This document shows positions 22,127-32,891 of a DNA stretch of 64,000 nt, piece by piece. The DNA lies in assembly GCA_020466095.1 (NCBI GenBank), contig CM035807.1, positions 64,897,908 to 64,961,907 of the forward strand, read 5' to 3'. Made by a program: the position numbers and the translations under genes. The stretch's first letter is position 1. Every line of letters begins with the position of its first letter. Source of the DNA: Chlorops oryzae (Eukaryota; Arthropoda; Insecta; Diptera; Chloropidae). A model generated the notes under the pieces. The model worked only from the letters and a program-made list of their open reading frames with translations. It searched no databases and was not told the DNA's origin.

Positions 22127-22876
22127 ACAAGTAAGGGTGTTATAGTCAGGCGAGCATGACAATAGAATACCCGACACAGACACACATTTTCAAATAATTT
22201 TTTATATCAAGAGGTGTTTAAGGCCATTAGGGGCCCCATATTCCGACTTTTGATACATTTTTTTAATTAAAACTGCCCCTTTGCCACGCCCACTTTTCCA
22301 ATTTTTGTGTATTCTAATCGGAAGATTAAATATACGCGCAAATTCTAAGTTTCACTGAAATATTTGGAAAAAGTCAGATTTTGGGGCAGTTTTTACATTT
22401 TTTTTGACAGACCCTAGTACTAGAGGTACCCTTAATAATGGACCAATAAAAAAAAATTTTGGAGATGATGTTATAGACTACAAAGGAAGCATAAGTGCCA
22501 AATTTCGTTCAAGTCCCATTTGCATTTCGGGTGTAGCAGGCAATTTTCGAAAAACGCCGTTCTGCCACGCCCAATTTACCAATTTTTTTAAATCATATTA
22601 CTTGCCTTTAAACATGTTCAAATATCGAGTTTCATCAAAATATCTTGAAAAACTTCGATTTAAAAGCAGTATTTTTGATTTTCGTAACAGACCCTAGTAC
22701 TGGAGGTACCCCTAAAAATGGTCCGATCGGGTCCATTCTCGAATTGGTACTTACTCATGTCCCCGTGAGTACGCATACCAAATTTCGTCAAGATAGCTCA
22801 ACTCCTTCGATAAGAAAACTTTATACAAACAGACAGACGGACAGACGGACAGACAGACGGACGGACATGTCTAAAT
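22127..22876 (-). mobile_element. INE-1/Helentron-like element, family B, 5' end lost at a hAT
   Basis: Plus-strand reading starts ACAAGTAAGGGTGTTATAG with hairpin GTCAGGCGAGCATGAC, passes the GTGGGCGTGGC-type blocks and the GACAGACGGACAG tract (22832-22863), and stops at CATGTCTAAAT where a hAT begins. The 5' palindrome does not reappear beyond the hAT. Confidence 0.75.
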
Positions 22877-25006
22877 CAGTGGTGTTCACGCCATACATCA
22901 TTTGATGGCGCTCAATTCACACGTATTGCTTACGCTCTTTGTTCAGTCGGTAGCAAAAGGCCGACGAAACATCATCGCGCGCATCCGTACAGCTTTTTCG
23001 TTTCTCTGCATTGAGAAATTTTTTCTGCGAAAAGCGTACGTGAAAATGGAATGCAAAGAGTTGTTTATGATTTCAAATGTTTTTGATAACATGCTTTGTC
23101 TTTTGTGTGGGAAGTCTTTTCAAAAACAATATGAATGCAATTTGAAAAGACATTATGATTCTTTTCATTCTGAATTTAATGAATTTCAGGGCGTTGAAAG
23201 GGAAAACCTTTTTAAAGAAAAAAAGAAATGTTGTTTAGAAAAAACCAAGGCTTGGATTTTAAAAATGGAAGATAATTTAGGGACTGAAAAAGAATTAAAA
23301 AAAAAAAAAATTGAGCTAAAAATGAATTTGACAGACCTAATTACTTTTAATATAAATAAAACCGGTAGATCTTTTTCAGATGGTAAATATATAAAAGCTA
23401 TACTCATAAAAATTTTCGAAAAACTATATAAGGAAGTAGATTTTGTTGAAACTATACCATTATCTCGTTTTACAATAGCCCGGCGCACAGAAAAAATAGG
23501 CCTATTAATTGAATCTGAAATTCAAAATAAAATAAATGAGTGCAAATTTTTTTCCATATGCTTGGATGAAAGCACAGACATAAACGACCTTTGTCAGTTG
23601 GTAATTTGTTTTAAATTTGTTAATGCCGATTACAATGTCTTTGAGTCAATGCTTTCATTAGCAACTTTTTATGGTAATGTGACAGGTGAAGCCATGTTCG
23701 AAATTGTAAATGAAATTCTCTTTTCAAAAGTAAACATGTCGAAGTTTGTTGGGATATGCACGGATGGTGCAAATGTGATGATTGGCAAAAAAGAAGGGTT
23801 AATGGGCCAATTAAAAAAGCACAACATTGAAGTTTACTCCTTTCATTGCATCATCCATCAAACCGCCCTCGCTTCAAAATTTTTAAGTAATTACCCCACT
23901 ATGAAAATAGCAGAGAAAATAATAAATAAAATAAGAGGAGGGCATCACTCACTGACCCACCGAAAATTTGTGCAATATCTAAAAAGTACCAAAGCTAAGC
24001 ATTGCGACCTCAAAATGTTTACCGAAGTTCGGTGGCTAAGTCGCGGAGAATGCATTTCAAGGTTGTTTGATTTAAGAAACGAAGTGTTGGACTTCCTACA
24101 AATTTCAAATCTTGAACAATCCGAAAATTTAATACAAGCTCTTCAGAACAATAAATTCATTTTGGATTTGGCATTTCTATCAGACCTAACCAATTTTCTA
24201 AATAAACTTAACTTACAACTGCAAGGAAAAAACAAGTCGATAATTGATTCATTCAAAATAGTTACAGATTTTAAAACAATATTATTTTTACTGCTATGCG
24301 AAATCCTATCCAATAATTATTCCAATTTTCCAAATACCTCAAAACTTATTACAGAAATAGAGTCCGATATGAAAACACAGCACGCTGAAATAATTGAAAC
24401 ACTTTTAAATAATTTCGAAGAAAGGTTCAAAGATTTTGAAACAGTACAGCCATTGATTGAACTCTTCGAGAGTCCCTTGACATGTGATGTAAGCAATTAC
24501 GAATTTCAAATTCAATCAGAACTAATTATTCTTCGAAGCGAAATATCAACTTTTTGCAAATTAGATTTAATTGATTTTTGGAACAAATTAGATGGTTTCA
24601 TATATCCCGAAATAAAAGAAATTTCTTTTAAGCTTTTATCATTATTCCCTACAACTTATTTTTGTGAACAAATATTTTCAGACCTAAAGTATATTTGTTC
24701 AAATCAGCGCAACAAATTAAGCGCAAAACATTTGAAATATATTCTATTGACAAGAAATTGCAAAGGTGTTATAGATATTGAAAATTGTATTGGAAACAAC
24801 ATTTGGCCTTACAATTCAAGTTTTTAATTCACAAATTTATAACGATTGCATAATCTAGTCTTAGTATTTTGAATTATTTTTATTTTCCACGAAGTTTCAA
24901 AATCTCCTTATTTTACCATGCAGACGGAATTCGTGCTAAAATTTTTCTTAGTGCATTGACTCTTTTCTCACTCACACAGTCTCACGGCCAATTTTGCACA
25001 TCACTG
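22877..25006 (+). mobile_element. Autonomous-looking hAT transposon
   Basis: 2130 bp. Termini CAGTGGTGTTCA and TGCACATCACTG are imperfect TIRs matching the CAGTG-start hAT pattern. It encloses one long transposase ORF. The 8-bp flanks (GTCTAAAT, TTTTAGCG) both carry central TA but are not duplicates, so one flank was lost or rearranged after insertion. Confidence 0.75.
23046..24827 (+). CDS. hAT transposase, intact 593-codon ORF
   Basis: Predicted cut-and-paste transposase acting in the nucleus on its own TIRs. The open frame starts upstream at 22902, but Met at 23046 is preferred because the zinc finger follows at once (CLLCGKSF...HYDSFH, residues ~17-42). Then: a Lys-rich segment, FSICLDESTDINDLCQLVIC (first catalytic Asp), GICTDGANVMIGKKEGLMG (second), FHCIIHQTALASK, FTEVRWLSRGECISRLF, and C-terminal hATC with LLSLFPTTYFCEQIFSDLKY (Glu region). 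Length is typical for hAT (~600 aa). No stop or frameshift. The layout resembles the hAT lineage from which vertebrate GTF2IRD2/ZBED5-type genes derive. Family call from motifs only. Confidence 0.85.
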   Translation: MECKELFMISNVFDNMLCLLCGKSFQKQYECNLKRHYDSFHSEFNEFQGVERENLFKEKKKCCLEKTKAWILKMEDNLGTEKELKKKKIELKMNLTDLITFNINKTGRSFSDGKYIKAILIKIFEKLYKEVDFVETIPLSRFTIARRTEKIGLLIESEIQNKINECKFFSICLDESTDINDLCQLVICFKFVNADYNVFESMLSLATFYGNVTGEAMFEIVNEILFSKVNMSKFVGICTDGANVMIGKKEGLMGQLKKHNIEVYSFHCIIHQTALASKFLSNYPTMKIAEKIINKIRGGHHSLTHRKFVQYLKSTKAKHCDLKMFTEVRWLSRGECISRLFDLRNEVLDFLQISNLEQSENLIQALQNNKFILDLAFLSDLTNFLNKLNLQLQGKNKSIIDSFKIVTDFKTILFLLLCEILSNNYSNFPNTSKLITEIESDMKTQHAEIIETLLNNFEERFKDFETVQPLIELFESPLTCDVSNYEFQIQSELIILRSEISTFCKLDLIDFWNKLDGFIYPEIKEISFKLLSLFPTTYFCEQIFSDLKYICSNQRNKLSAKHLKYILLTRNCKGVIDIENCIGNNIWPYNSSF

Positions 25007-25028
25007 TTTTAGCGTCAGTTGAGCCGAA

Positions 25029-25102
25029 GCATGGATGGCGTAGTGACTAAGTGGTCGACTTACAATCCGAAGACCGCGGGTTCGATCCTTGGCTGAGGAA
25101 AA
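25029..25102 (+). repeat. tRNA-like segment
   Basis: ATGGCGTAGTGACTAAGTGG gives an A-box-like stretch; CCGCGGGTTCGATCC the B-box; it ends TTGGCTGAGG followed by A8. tRNA-derived SINE-like remnant. Confidence 0.5.
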
Positions 25103-25346
25103 AAAAGTTCGAATTTTTTATCCGAAACAAATTTTTTTACGATGCTCTGCTCACGCGACAAGTCGAATTTTTATAGGATTTATTCCTAAATGAATTTTAA
25201 TTAATTTATTAAGATTTAATAATCAATTATTATTAATATTCATTTTGCTGTAATTGTTGTGCAAACCATTTTTTCGAGCATGCTCTGCCAGCTTAACGTT
25301 AAGCTGGCAGAACATGGATTTTCCGGAAAATTTCGGATTAGGGCAT

Positions 25347-25547
25347 TTAATTAGCCTTTAATGTTTCACATATTTTTTTTGGATTCTGCTGACTTTGCTC
25401 TTCCAGCTTTAGGGACGTCGTACTTGTACTGATTAAAATGTATTTGTTTCGCTTTTGTTTGTAAATAAAACTCCCAAAATCATCAACGCAGCTCAAGTCC
25501 ATTTTTTCAAGAAGGTCGACTACAGATCCATTTGTAAAATAAAACAA
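25347..25547 (-). CDS. Hypothetical 66-codon ORF in the right arm
   Basis: Mirror image of 21740-21940, with four amino-acid differences. Its openness reflects recent arm identity more than function. Unrecognised. Confidence 0.25.
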   Translation of the reverse strand: MFYFTNGSVVDLLEKMDLSCVDDFGSFIYKQKRNKYILISTSTTSLKLEEQSQQNPKKICETLKAN

Positions 25548-26192
25548 AAATTTTTAATTACAAAAACCTATCTTTTCGGGTTGTCAATATATTATATATT
25601 ATAACAAGCCTTCAAAGTTAAAAATTCGTTTTTATTTTGTTTAATGCAAGTTTTCGTGTTCTAGACCACCGCCTACCCTTAAAGAGAATCCGATGAGGCG
25701 AATGACGTCATTTAATGTTAAATTAACACTTTTTATGTTAAACGATTGTATATGTTATCCATGAGTGTTAAAAAATGCTTTCAAATGCAACCCTGTAATA
25801 ATATGTCGCGTGCCATTAACAGAGAGCGCTTTCAATTGAGCTTCCATAATACGGGGAAGCTCTCCGCAGAAAACAGCTTTTCTGTTCATTAAAAAGAAAT
25901 AGGGGTCGAAGAATTAAAAACGATCCTACACAAATAATGCAAGGATTTATCGGTTACTATCCTAGGTTTTTAGAAGCACCTAATTAAGCACCTTATTATA
26001 ATAAAGTTTTTAAGCCGGAATTTTATCGGACTGACGCTCGTAGAGCTGACTAGATATCAATGTAGCTATGAAAACATTAATCTTAATCACCGAAATTTTT
26101 AGAGCCGTACCTAATTTTCACCTAATTATCACTTAATTCTTAGAGTACTTTTTTTTTATTTGGCGACAAACGCACTGCCAACTTTATCGACC

Positions 26193-27190
26193 TGAATGTA
26201 ACGACCGTTACCCTAAAAGAACAAAAGTTTGATTTTATCGTAATTATTTTAAGCGAATTCATTTTATTGTTGCAGAAATTATGAAGGTAAGTAAGATGAA
26301 GAATTTTCTAAGGCGAAATTAGCGTCAAAAGCCTCCTATGATTTCTTAAAAATTTTTTTAAAGATGTAACGACCGTAATTTTTTTTTGGCGTTTTGTATT
26401 TGAACTGTTTTCGTCTTAAATGATTGATTGGAATCTTACTAATTTAGCTGAAAAATTAACGTTTTTTATTTATGCTTTGCAATACAAGACTTTAATGTTG
26501 ACATAACTTGGACTTTATTTGCATCTGGTCATGGACAGGGTCCAGTATATGGTATAGGGGCCTCCGTAAAAAGATGCAATTATGTCCCGGCAAGCAATTA
26601 TGCAACAAGTCTTTAACTTCTTTAAAACTAAAAAAAACATGGGATGGTATTGCAGTATTGAACTCTGATAAAGACAAAGTAAAATCCGAAGCGGAATTTA
26701 AAAAAAAAATGTTGGGAAAATATTAAACCCATCAAAAACATTGAGAATCAGCATTATTTTAAAAAAGCGAACGTAAATTCAGTGCAATCAGGCTTAACAG
26801 GCCTATCAACTTTAAAAGTGATAAGCGTTAAACGCTTATAATATAACGAAGTTTATTCTTCACCTGACAGCGAATAAAATTATGCAAGAAACCGAATACT
26901 CTAATTTTACGCTATAGAAAGGAGTTTCGTTTATGTGTTTCCTTTTTTGTTACAGAAAATAAATTAATTTAATCACCAAAATCGTTTGATTTTTTGTTAT
27001 GTAACGACCGTTACCTTTTCAAGACATTTTTGCTATGGAAATAATTTCGTTTGGTTTGAAAACAAACCCATTCCTTCAACAAATCGTTTCGAACAATTTA
27101 ATAAGATTTTTTACTTGGCACATTCTGTGCAAAATTTTACACAAAATGATGTTAATTTCCGAAATTCGAAAACAACACATTTATAAAGTA
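26193..27190 (+). mobile_element. Second copy of the GTAACGACCGTTAC element, partial
   Basis: Nearly identical to 4020-5042. Motif at 26198, a decayed one at 26366 (GTAACGACCGTAAT) and one at 27001. It contains a repeat of the transposase remnant at about 26505-26690 (SGHGQGPVYGIGA), here with Lys to Gln. It begins at the right arm of the 21-26 kb structure and ends near GTAACCTATAAAG, lacking the outer ends. Confidence 0.7.
26505..26690 (+). pseudogene. Sola-like transposase remnant, second copy
   Basis: Same block as 4329-4500: WTLFASGHGQGPVYGIGASV then KRCN. Carries an internal deletion after AATTATG relative to the first copy. Decayed. Confidence 0.5.
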
Positions 27191-27422
27191 ACCTATAAAG
27201 TACCTAAGCTCACCAGACGTACTGATTTTATCAGTACAGTACTGATTTTCGGCTCATTGTATTGATTGAAAATCGCTACTGCTTTAGTACTGATTTCGTA
27301 CTAATTCTTGAACTTTTCTGAAATGAAATATTCTACGATAAACACAGACTCAAAATGTCTCACTCTTTTTATGGCTACGTGATAAAATCTTAGAGTAGAA
27401 CCAAGAGAAAGTTGAAACGGAA

Positions 27423-27780
27423 AGCAGATGGGTTGAAATTTTCAAGCACATAGATGCCGCGCAAGTGCCCTATTTGGAATTTTCGGTTCTCATTCAATTC
27501 ATTCTTTGCTTGCCTGGAACCAGAGCACTAGTTGAACGCATTTTTCTTCATTCAAAAATTTATGGAGATCTGAGTCGTCCAATTTTAAAATGGACATCTT
27601 AAAATCAATTTTATTGGTAAAATTAATTTCTACAATTGGTAAAATTAAAACTAAAATTGCGTTGATTTCTTAGATTTTTGGAAGGAACACCTACCGCTTT
27701 TAAACAAATTGCGAACAGTGATAAATACAGCCTTTAGATCCAATATTACCAAGCTAATCCAAAAGTTTGGTAAACAAACA
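27423..27780 (+). pseudogene. hAT transposase C-terminal remnant
   Basis: Reads RWVEIFKHIDAAQVPYLEF then SVLIQFILCLPGTRALVERI. The pattern PYxEF...LPGTxAxVERIF is the hATC dimerisation core. After a stop at about 27600 a shifted frame gives ILKSILLVKL, then FLDFWKEHLPLLNKL. Upstream domains are absent. Different hAT subfamily from the copies at 12-17 and 23-25 kb. Confidence 0.5.
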
Positions 27781-27868
27781 CATTTTGATTTTTTTAAGAG
27801 ATCATAAATCGTGTTTTCATTTCGAAATCTCTTTCCACTTGAATAAAAATGTTAAGGGTATTCCCTTC

Positions 27869-28002
27869 AGGGGCTCTCTGCAGTTCTGTCAGAAATAAAA
27901 AACTTCATATAAAAAAACCCTTCAGAAATGAATCAGAAATTTTCTGAAGCGTTTTTTTATATGAAGTTTTTTTCATTTCTGACAGAACTGGAGAGAGCCC
28001 CT
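27869..28002. mobile_element. Hairpin MITE (GGGGCTCTCTG ends)
   Basis: About 134 bp, almost a complete palindrome: AGGGGCTCTCTGCAGTTCTG on the left and CAGAACTGGAGAGAGCCCCT on the right. Loop around 27920-27940. It lies against the left end of the 28-32 kb element. Confidence 0.75.
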
Positions 28003-29464
28003 AAGGCTAGGCGCCGACTACTCATTTTTTAGTTGGCCAATTTTTAGTTGGGAAAGTGCTCTTGCGCGCCGACTATACAATTTCAAATTGGGTACTTTCA
28101 ATTCAATTAATTTATATAATTTAACTACATAACACTGCTTATACAAATTTGGAATTATAAAAAGCAACTGAATATTTGTGCAATTTCCTGTAGAATCTCG
28201 GCCTCCTAAGCAAGAAAAAAAATTTTTTAAATTTTTTTATGGAAGAGTTTTTGAGAAAAAATTTTGAAATTTTTTTCAGTCGCATTTCGTAGGTGCACTT
28301 GCTATTTCAAGCATATCTCGGGCCACGATCTACCGATTTTAATAAATATATTTTCCAAAATATGATAATTAAGACTCCCTACAACTTTTAGAAACAAGTT
28401 TTTGATTTGCATGAGTAGTTTTAGTGCTAGAGGTGCAATTTAAAAACCCAATTGTGTTTTTTTCAAAAAATCAGGGTAAATTTTTCATATAAAAATTTGT
28501 AAAAAATAGAAATCGAAGTGGAAAACCCATTTTCAAATTTTTTGCGTATAGCTAAGTATTTCTTCTAAAAAATAAGCCCCGTTTGGCTAAAAGCGGTGAA
28601 AAATTTACGGAGCTATGAGTTTTTTTGCCAAAACACTAAAAAATCGATATTTCACAATTTTTGCTTTGTTTCACAAAACTTGTTCATATGAGCCGAATTT
28701 TTATGAAGGTGCAATTGAGTAATTTTCACATATAAAAATGCATAAATTGCTGCCTCTTTATTGATTAAAAATGAATGTCGTTTTGCCCTGCCTTTTAGAA
28801 TATTGTGTGTGGATTTGTTTACCTGCCGGTCTCAATGACCTGTACCAGATAAAAAAGGGTGCAGTGCTTTCCCTTAGTGGAAAAAAATTAAGGTATCATG
28901 AATACGTCTTTTGTGCGTTAACGTCAGTTTTTATACTAAAACGTGTTTCTTTACTTAAATTTTGCCTAATTAATGAGCGTAGTATAAAATACCTGAGGTT
29001 TTTGCATACTTTACATACATACTTACATACAAAAAAAATAGAAAATTTATGGCAATATATAAAAGGGTAACACTTATGCGTTTAGATTAGTAGTCTTGAA
29101 CTAAATTTTGAACAACGTACATCAATTGAAAATAAAATAAGTTTTAAAACACAAAAATGAGTAAAAGAATGATAATTCATGTGCAAAAACAATCCGACGA
29201 ATCTTGCAATATTTGGGATTAATATATGTTCAAAAATAAAGATTAGCGTTTACTTGGAACACTGCAAAAGCACTATTTCGTTACTTCGGTGTTTTGCCAA
29301 CTCTCAATGAGCGTGGACCCTAAAAGGACATATGTGACCTATGTCAATAGAAAGTTATAAAATGGCTTCTGGAGAACGGTAAAGAATTAAAATTTAATAC
29401 GCTATAATAAATAACTAATTGCATTCAGCTGCTACATGGATTTTGACACGGCAATGGTAATGGA

Positions 29465-30170
29465 GTGAACTTTTGTCACTGGTGGACTGCTATTTTTGCC
29501 TTAGTGCAAGAAGTGGATTTGGGAAACATTTTAAAATGGGAATACGCGAAAGTTGATTCGGTAAAATTTCCTTACCTCATTCAAGTGATGTGCCTTATCC
29601 AGGAATGCCCTATTCTCAGCACCCAAAATAGAAGGATCATCCGAGGATGCTGGGGTCTAGTGGAAAGTCAGTTTGAAACAATATGCCACTCAACGAATAC
29701 TCTCACAGGCAATTAAATGACTGATTCGTGATTTGGTTTTTCAAAGGTAAAGTTACTGAACTTTTTGCATCTAGAATGAAAGAACGCGGATTTGTGGCTC
29801 CTGATGTCTGAACCACTTTCAGAAATCGGCACTTGTGAACGGAAAATTTTACGCAAAATATGAGATATCTGTTTCTGCAGCAATATTTTAGGTCCTATTC
29901 GAAGAGCTTAATGAAGTTACAATCGGTAGTAGCGTTTATTTTATCGATAGCAACAAAGAGCTTAAAAAAGCTGTCCTCCTACACAATGGAACCAAAAACC
30001 GTTTCTCTTCCTGTCGCATATCATCGCATTCTAAAGAAACCTACGAAACAATTAAACGCTTTTGGATCATATTGAATATGACAAGCATAGATGGAAAATA
30101 TGCGCTGATCTCAAGGTAGTGGCAATTTAGTGCGGGCTTCAAGGAGGATATACAAATTTATTGTTTTTTT
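29465..30170 (+). pseudogene. Degraded upstream part of the 28-32 kb element's protein
   Basis: Frame-hopping fragments, including a KETYETIK-like and a DKHRWKICADLKVV-like stretch (near 30030-30120) followed by GGYTNLL and then CKWDSRA. They lie in the order expected for one protein continuous with 30171-30812. Several frameshifts and stops. Unknown function. Confidence 0.4.
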
Positions 30171-30812
30171 TTGTGCAAGTGGGATAGTCGCGCTGACCAC
30201 TTACACTATATTAAAATAGATTGGCCTTTGCGAACCAACATTATAGTTGGTGCAGACAATATTCAACGCACTGCTCTCGTTGATAAAAATAATATTATAT
30301 TACCGCCACTGCATATAAAATTAGGACTTGCTAAGAACTTTATAAAAAAATTGGCAAAAGATGGAACACAGGAAGCTTTTGCCCGCTTAAAGGCGATCTT
30401 TTCCTACCTTTCACACGCAAAACTCAAGGAAGGAGTTCTAAATGGTCCAGAAATACGTAAACTTTTGCAAGACGACGAGTTCTCAAGCCTTTTGTCCCCA
30501 GTCGAAGCAGCAGCGTGGAGCTCATTCAAACTTGTTATACACAATTTTTTGGGCAACCACAAAAGTCCAGATTACAAGCAAATAGTAAATAACCTACTAA
30601 AGAATTATAAGAAAGCCGAAGTACACATGTCGTTGAAGATCCACTTTCTCGATTCGCACTTGGATTTTTTCCCTGAAAACTTAGGAGACGTAAGCGATGA
30701 GCATGGCGAACGTTTTCATCAGCAATTAAAGGATATTGAAAATCGCTATAGCGGCCTTTTCGACACGGCAATGATGGGTGATTACGTGTGGTCCCTTGTG
30801 CGTGAAAAATGA
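30171..30812 (+). CDS. Conserved transposon-borne protein, C-terminal block, function unknown
   Basis: 213 codons open to a stop. Recognisable stretches in order: KWDSRADHLHYIKIDWPLRT, LPPLHIKLGLAKNFIKKLAK, VEAAAWSSFKLVIHNFLGNH, SLKIHFLDSHLDFFPENLGD, and VSDEHGERFHQQLKDIENRY, ending YVWSLVREK. I recall very similar proteins, annotated only as uncharacterised, in several invertebrate genomes, so this is likely the product of a DNA transposon. The conserved HxxLDSHLDFFPEN and DEHGERFHQ block has the look of a catalytic core, but I cannot assign the residues. The listed start is the ORF edge and not a true start; the real protein began upstream in what is now degraded sequence. Confidence 0.6.
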   Translation: MCKWDSRADHLHYIKIDWPLRTNIIVGADNIQRTALVDKNNIILPPLHIKLGLAKNFIKKLAKDGTQEAFARLKAIFSYLSHAKLKEGVLNGPEIRKLLQDDEFSSLLSPVEAAAWSSFKLVIHNFLGNHKSPDYKQIVNNLLKNYKKAEVHMSLKIHFLDSHLDFFPENLGDVSDEHGERFHQQLKDIENRYSGLFDTAMMGDYVWSLVREK

Positions 30813-32159
30813 TGGTAGTAAATATAAAAGACAAAGCGGAAGCAAGAACTTTTTTCAAATTGTATAAAAATAATTTTGGAAATAAATTTTTATTTCTTTA
30901 ACACTTTTGCATTAGAGCTTATTTCACAAATGTTTTACAGGAGTTGTACCAATTTGGTAGTTCATGTTGTCTTAAAGTGGGCTGCATCACAGCGGCCCCG
31001 GTGTATGTATGTAAGTATGTAAGTATGTATGTAAAGTATGCAAAACCTCAGGTATTTTATACTACGCTCAATTCATTAGGCAAAATTGAAAGTAAAAGAA
31101 ACACGTTTAGTATAAAAACTGACGTTAACGCACAAAACGTATTCATGATACCTTATATTTTTTTCCACTAAGGGAAAGCACTGCACCCTTTTTTATCTGG
31201 TACAGGTCATTGAGACCGGCAGGTAAACAAATCCACCACAATATTCTAAAAGGCAGGGCAAAACGACATTCATTTTTAATCAATAAAGAGGCAGCATTTA
31301 TGCATTTATATATGTGAAAATTTACTCAATTGCACCTTCATAAAATAATTTCGGCTCATATGAACAAGTTTTGTGAACAAAGCAAAAAATTGTGAAATAT
31401 CGATTTTTTAGTGTTTTGGCAAAAAAAATCATAGCTCCGTAAATTTTTCACCGCTTTTAGCCAAACGGGGCTTATTTTTTAGAAAAATACTTAGCTATAC
31501 GCAAAAAATTTGAAAATGGGTTTTTCCACTTCGATTTCTATTTTTTACAAATTTTTATATGAAAAATTTACCCTGATTTTTTTGAAAAAAAAACACAATT
31601 TTCTTGTATAATTGCACCTCTAGCACTAAAACTACTCATGCAAATCAAAAACTTTGTTTCTAAAAGTTGTAGGGAGCTTAATTATCTATATTTGGAAAAT
31701 ATATTTATTAAAATCGGTAGATCGGGGCCCGAGATATGCTTGAAATAGCAAGTGCACCTACGAAATGCACTGAAAAAAATTTCAAAAAATTTTTTCTCAA
31801 AAACTCTTCCATAAAAAAATTAAAAAAATTTTTTTTCTTGCTTAGGAGGCCGAGATCTACAGGAAAATTGTACAAATATTCAGTTGCTTTTTTTTTGTTT
31901 GACAGTGTAATAATGTGTTAATTACTCGGTACCATGTGTTTATAGAACACTACCAAACAAAAATTGAGTAGTGTGCGGCGCCCCATAAGAACGTATGTAA
32001 CACAACACACTTGGCCACACACTTTGTGGCAAAACGCAAATTTTTTATTGGGTCAACTAAAAATTGGAATGTCGGCGCGCTCTCATATAGTTCTGTGTGC
32101 CACAAACACCCAACTTAACATTGGCCAACTGAAAATTGAGTAGTCGGCGCTTAGCCTAA

Positions 32160-32426
32160 CAGTGAAAAGATTGAAAAATCGTAAAAGTGGAAAAATTTTC
32201 ATACAAAATTTCGTTCACTAATTTCTAAGCCTTCTTGGTTTACGATTTTTCGAAGTTTTCGACGCAAATGCACGTTTAAGGGAAGACCCCTATTGTTTTT
32301 TTTTATACGCAAAAGTGTACTGATTTGTGTTGAATTTTTACACTGTACTTGGCAATTAATACTGCTTTGGTGCGAAAAAAAATGGTGGCCTTAATCACAT
32401 CCGCTGAATAAGTTTTTTTCTTTCTA
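32160..32426. other. No gene recognised
   Basis: Short AT-rich spacer. It contains GTACTGATTTG, similar to the GTACTGATTTT repeats at 27215-27290, hinting at a larger host repeat split by the 28-32 kb element. Confidence 0.35.
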
Positions 32427-32805
32427 CGCGATGTTTCGCTAAGTTCATATAAATTTAGCGGTGCACAAATACGAAACCATTTTAATTTAAAATATATAAC
32501 TCTCTTATAATTAGCCGCTAATTAATCGTGGAATCGCGATGTTTCGCTAAGTTCATATAAATTTAGCGGTGCACAAATACAAAAAAAAATTTAATTTTAG
32601 AGCTCTCTTATAATTAGCTGCTAATTTACCGCTTATTTATCGTGGAAAAAAGAAATTTATCGCTCATTTAGTTTTTTTTCTTCGCGATTTTTCGATAAGT
32701 TCATATAAAGTTAGCAGTACACATATACGAAAAATTTTTAATTTTAATTTTATAACTCTCTTTTAATTAGCCGCTAATTAACCGCTAATTAATCGTGAAA
32801 AAAAA
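32427..32805. repeat. Tandem repeat, three ~110-170 bp units
   Basis: Units start near 32427, 32536 and 32690. Each has CGCGAT(G)TTTCG, AAGTTCATATAAA, TTAGCGGTGCACA and then TAATTAGCCGCTAATTA-like palindromic ends. The first two are nearly identical, the third diverged. Non-coding. Confidence 0.7.
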
Positions 32806-32891
32806 GCTGAGGTACTAATTTCTGGACGTTTTTTGTGTGTTTAACTTTTCTCGTTCAATTCTGTCGAACTAAAGCGCTAGCATGAAATAAA

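Larger units (their letters stand above)
21079..26192. mobile_element. ~5.1-kb structure with ~950-bp inverted arms
   Basis: The left arm (21079 to about 22045) and right arm (about 25240-26192) are near-identical reverse complements. The outer ends read CAGGTCGATAAAGTTGGCAG and CTGCCAACTTTATCGACCTG. Each arm holds a perfect 26-nt palindrome (21977-22002; 25288-25313) with core GCTTAACGTTAAGC. Between the arms lie an INE-like fragment, an intact hAT and a tRNA-like segment. It abuts a GTAACGACC-family element on the right. Either a long-TIR transposon that was later invaded, or an inverted duplication. Confidence 0.7.
28003..32159. mobile_element. ~4.2-kb long-TIR element encoding a conserved unknown protein
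   Basis: Ends TAAGGCTAGGCGCCGACTAC and GTAGTCGGCGCTTAGCCTAA, then arms of about 900 bp (28130-29030 and 31005-31960) in reverse complement, for example GTTTACCTGCCGGTCTCAAT near 28820 against ATTGAGACCGGCAGGTAAAC near 31210. The right end carries extra sequence with internal copies of the AAAATTGAGTAG and GGCGC motif. The interior (29040-31000) holds a degraded coding region ending in an open 213-codon block. TSD not identified. Superfamily unknown to me. Confidence 0.65.

Noticed and set aside
32427..32805. CRISPR or satellite array
   Set aside because: Only three diverged units with no unique spacers; a local tandem duplication is enough.
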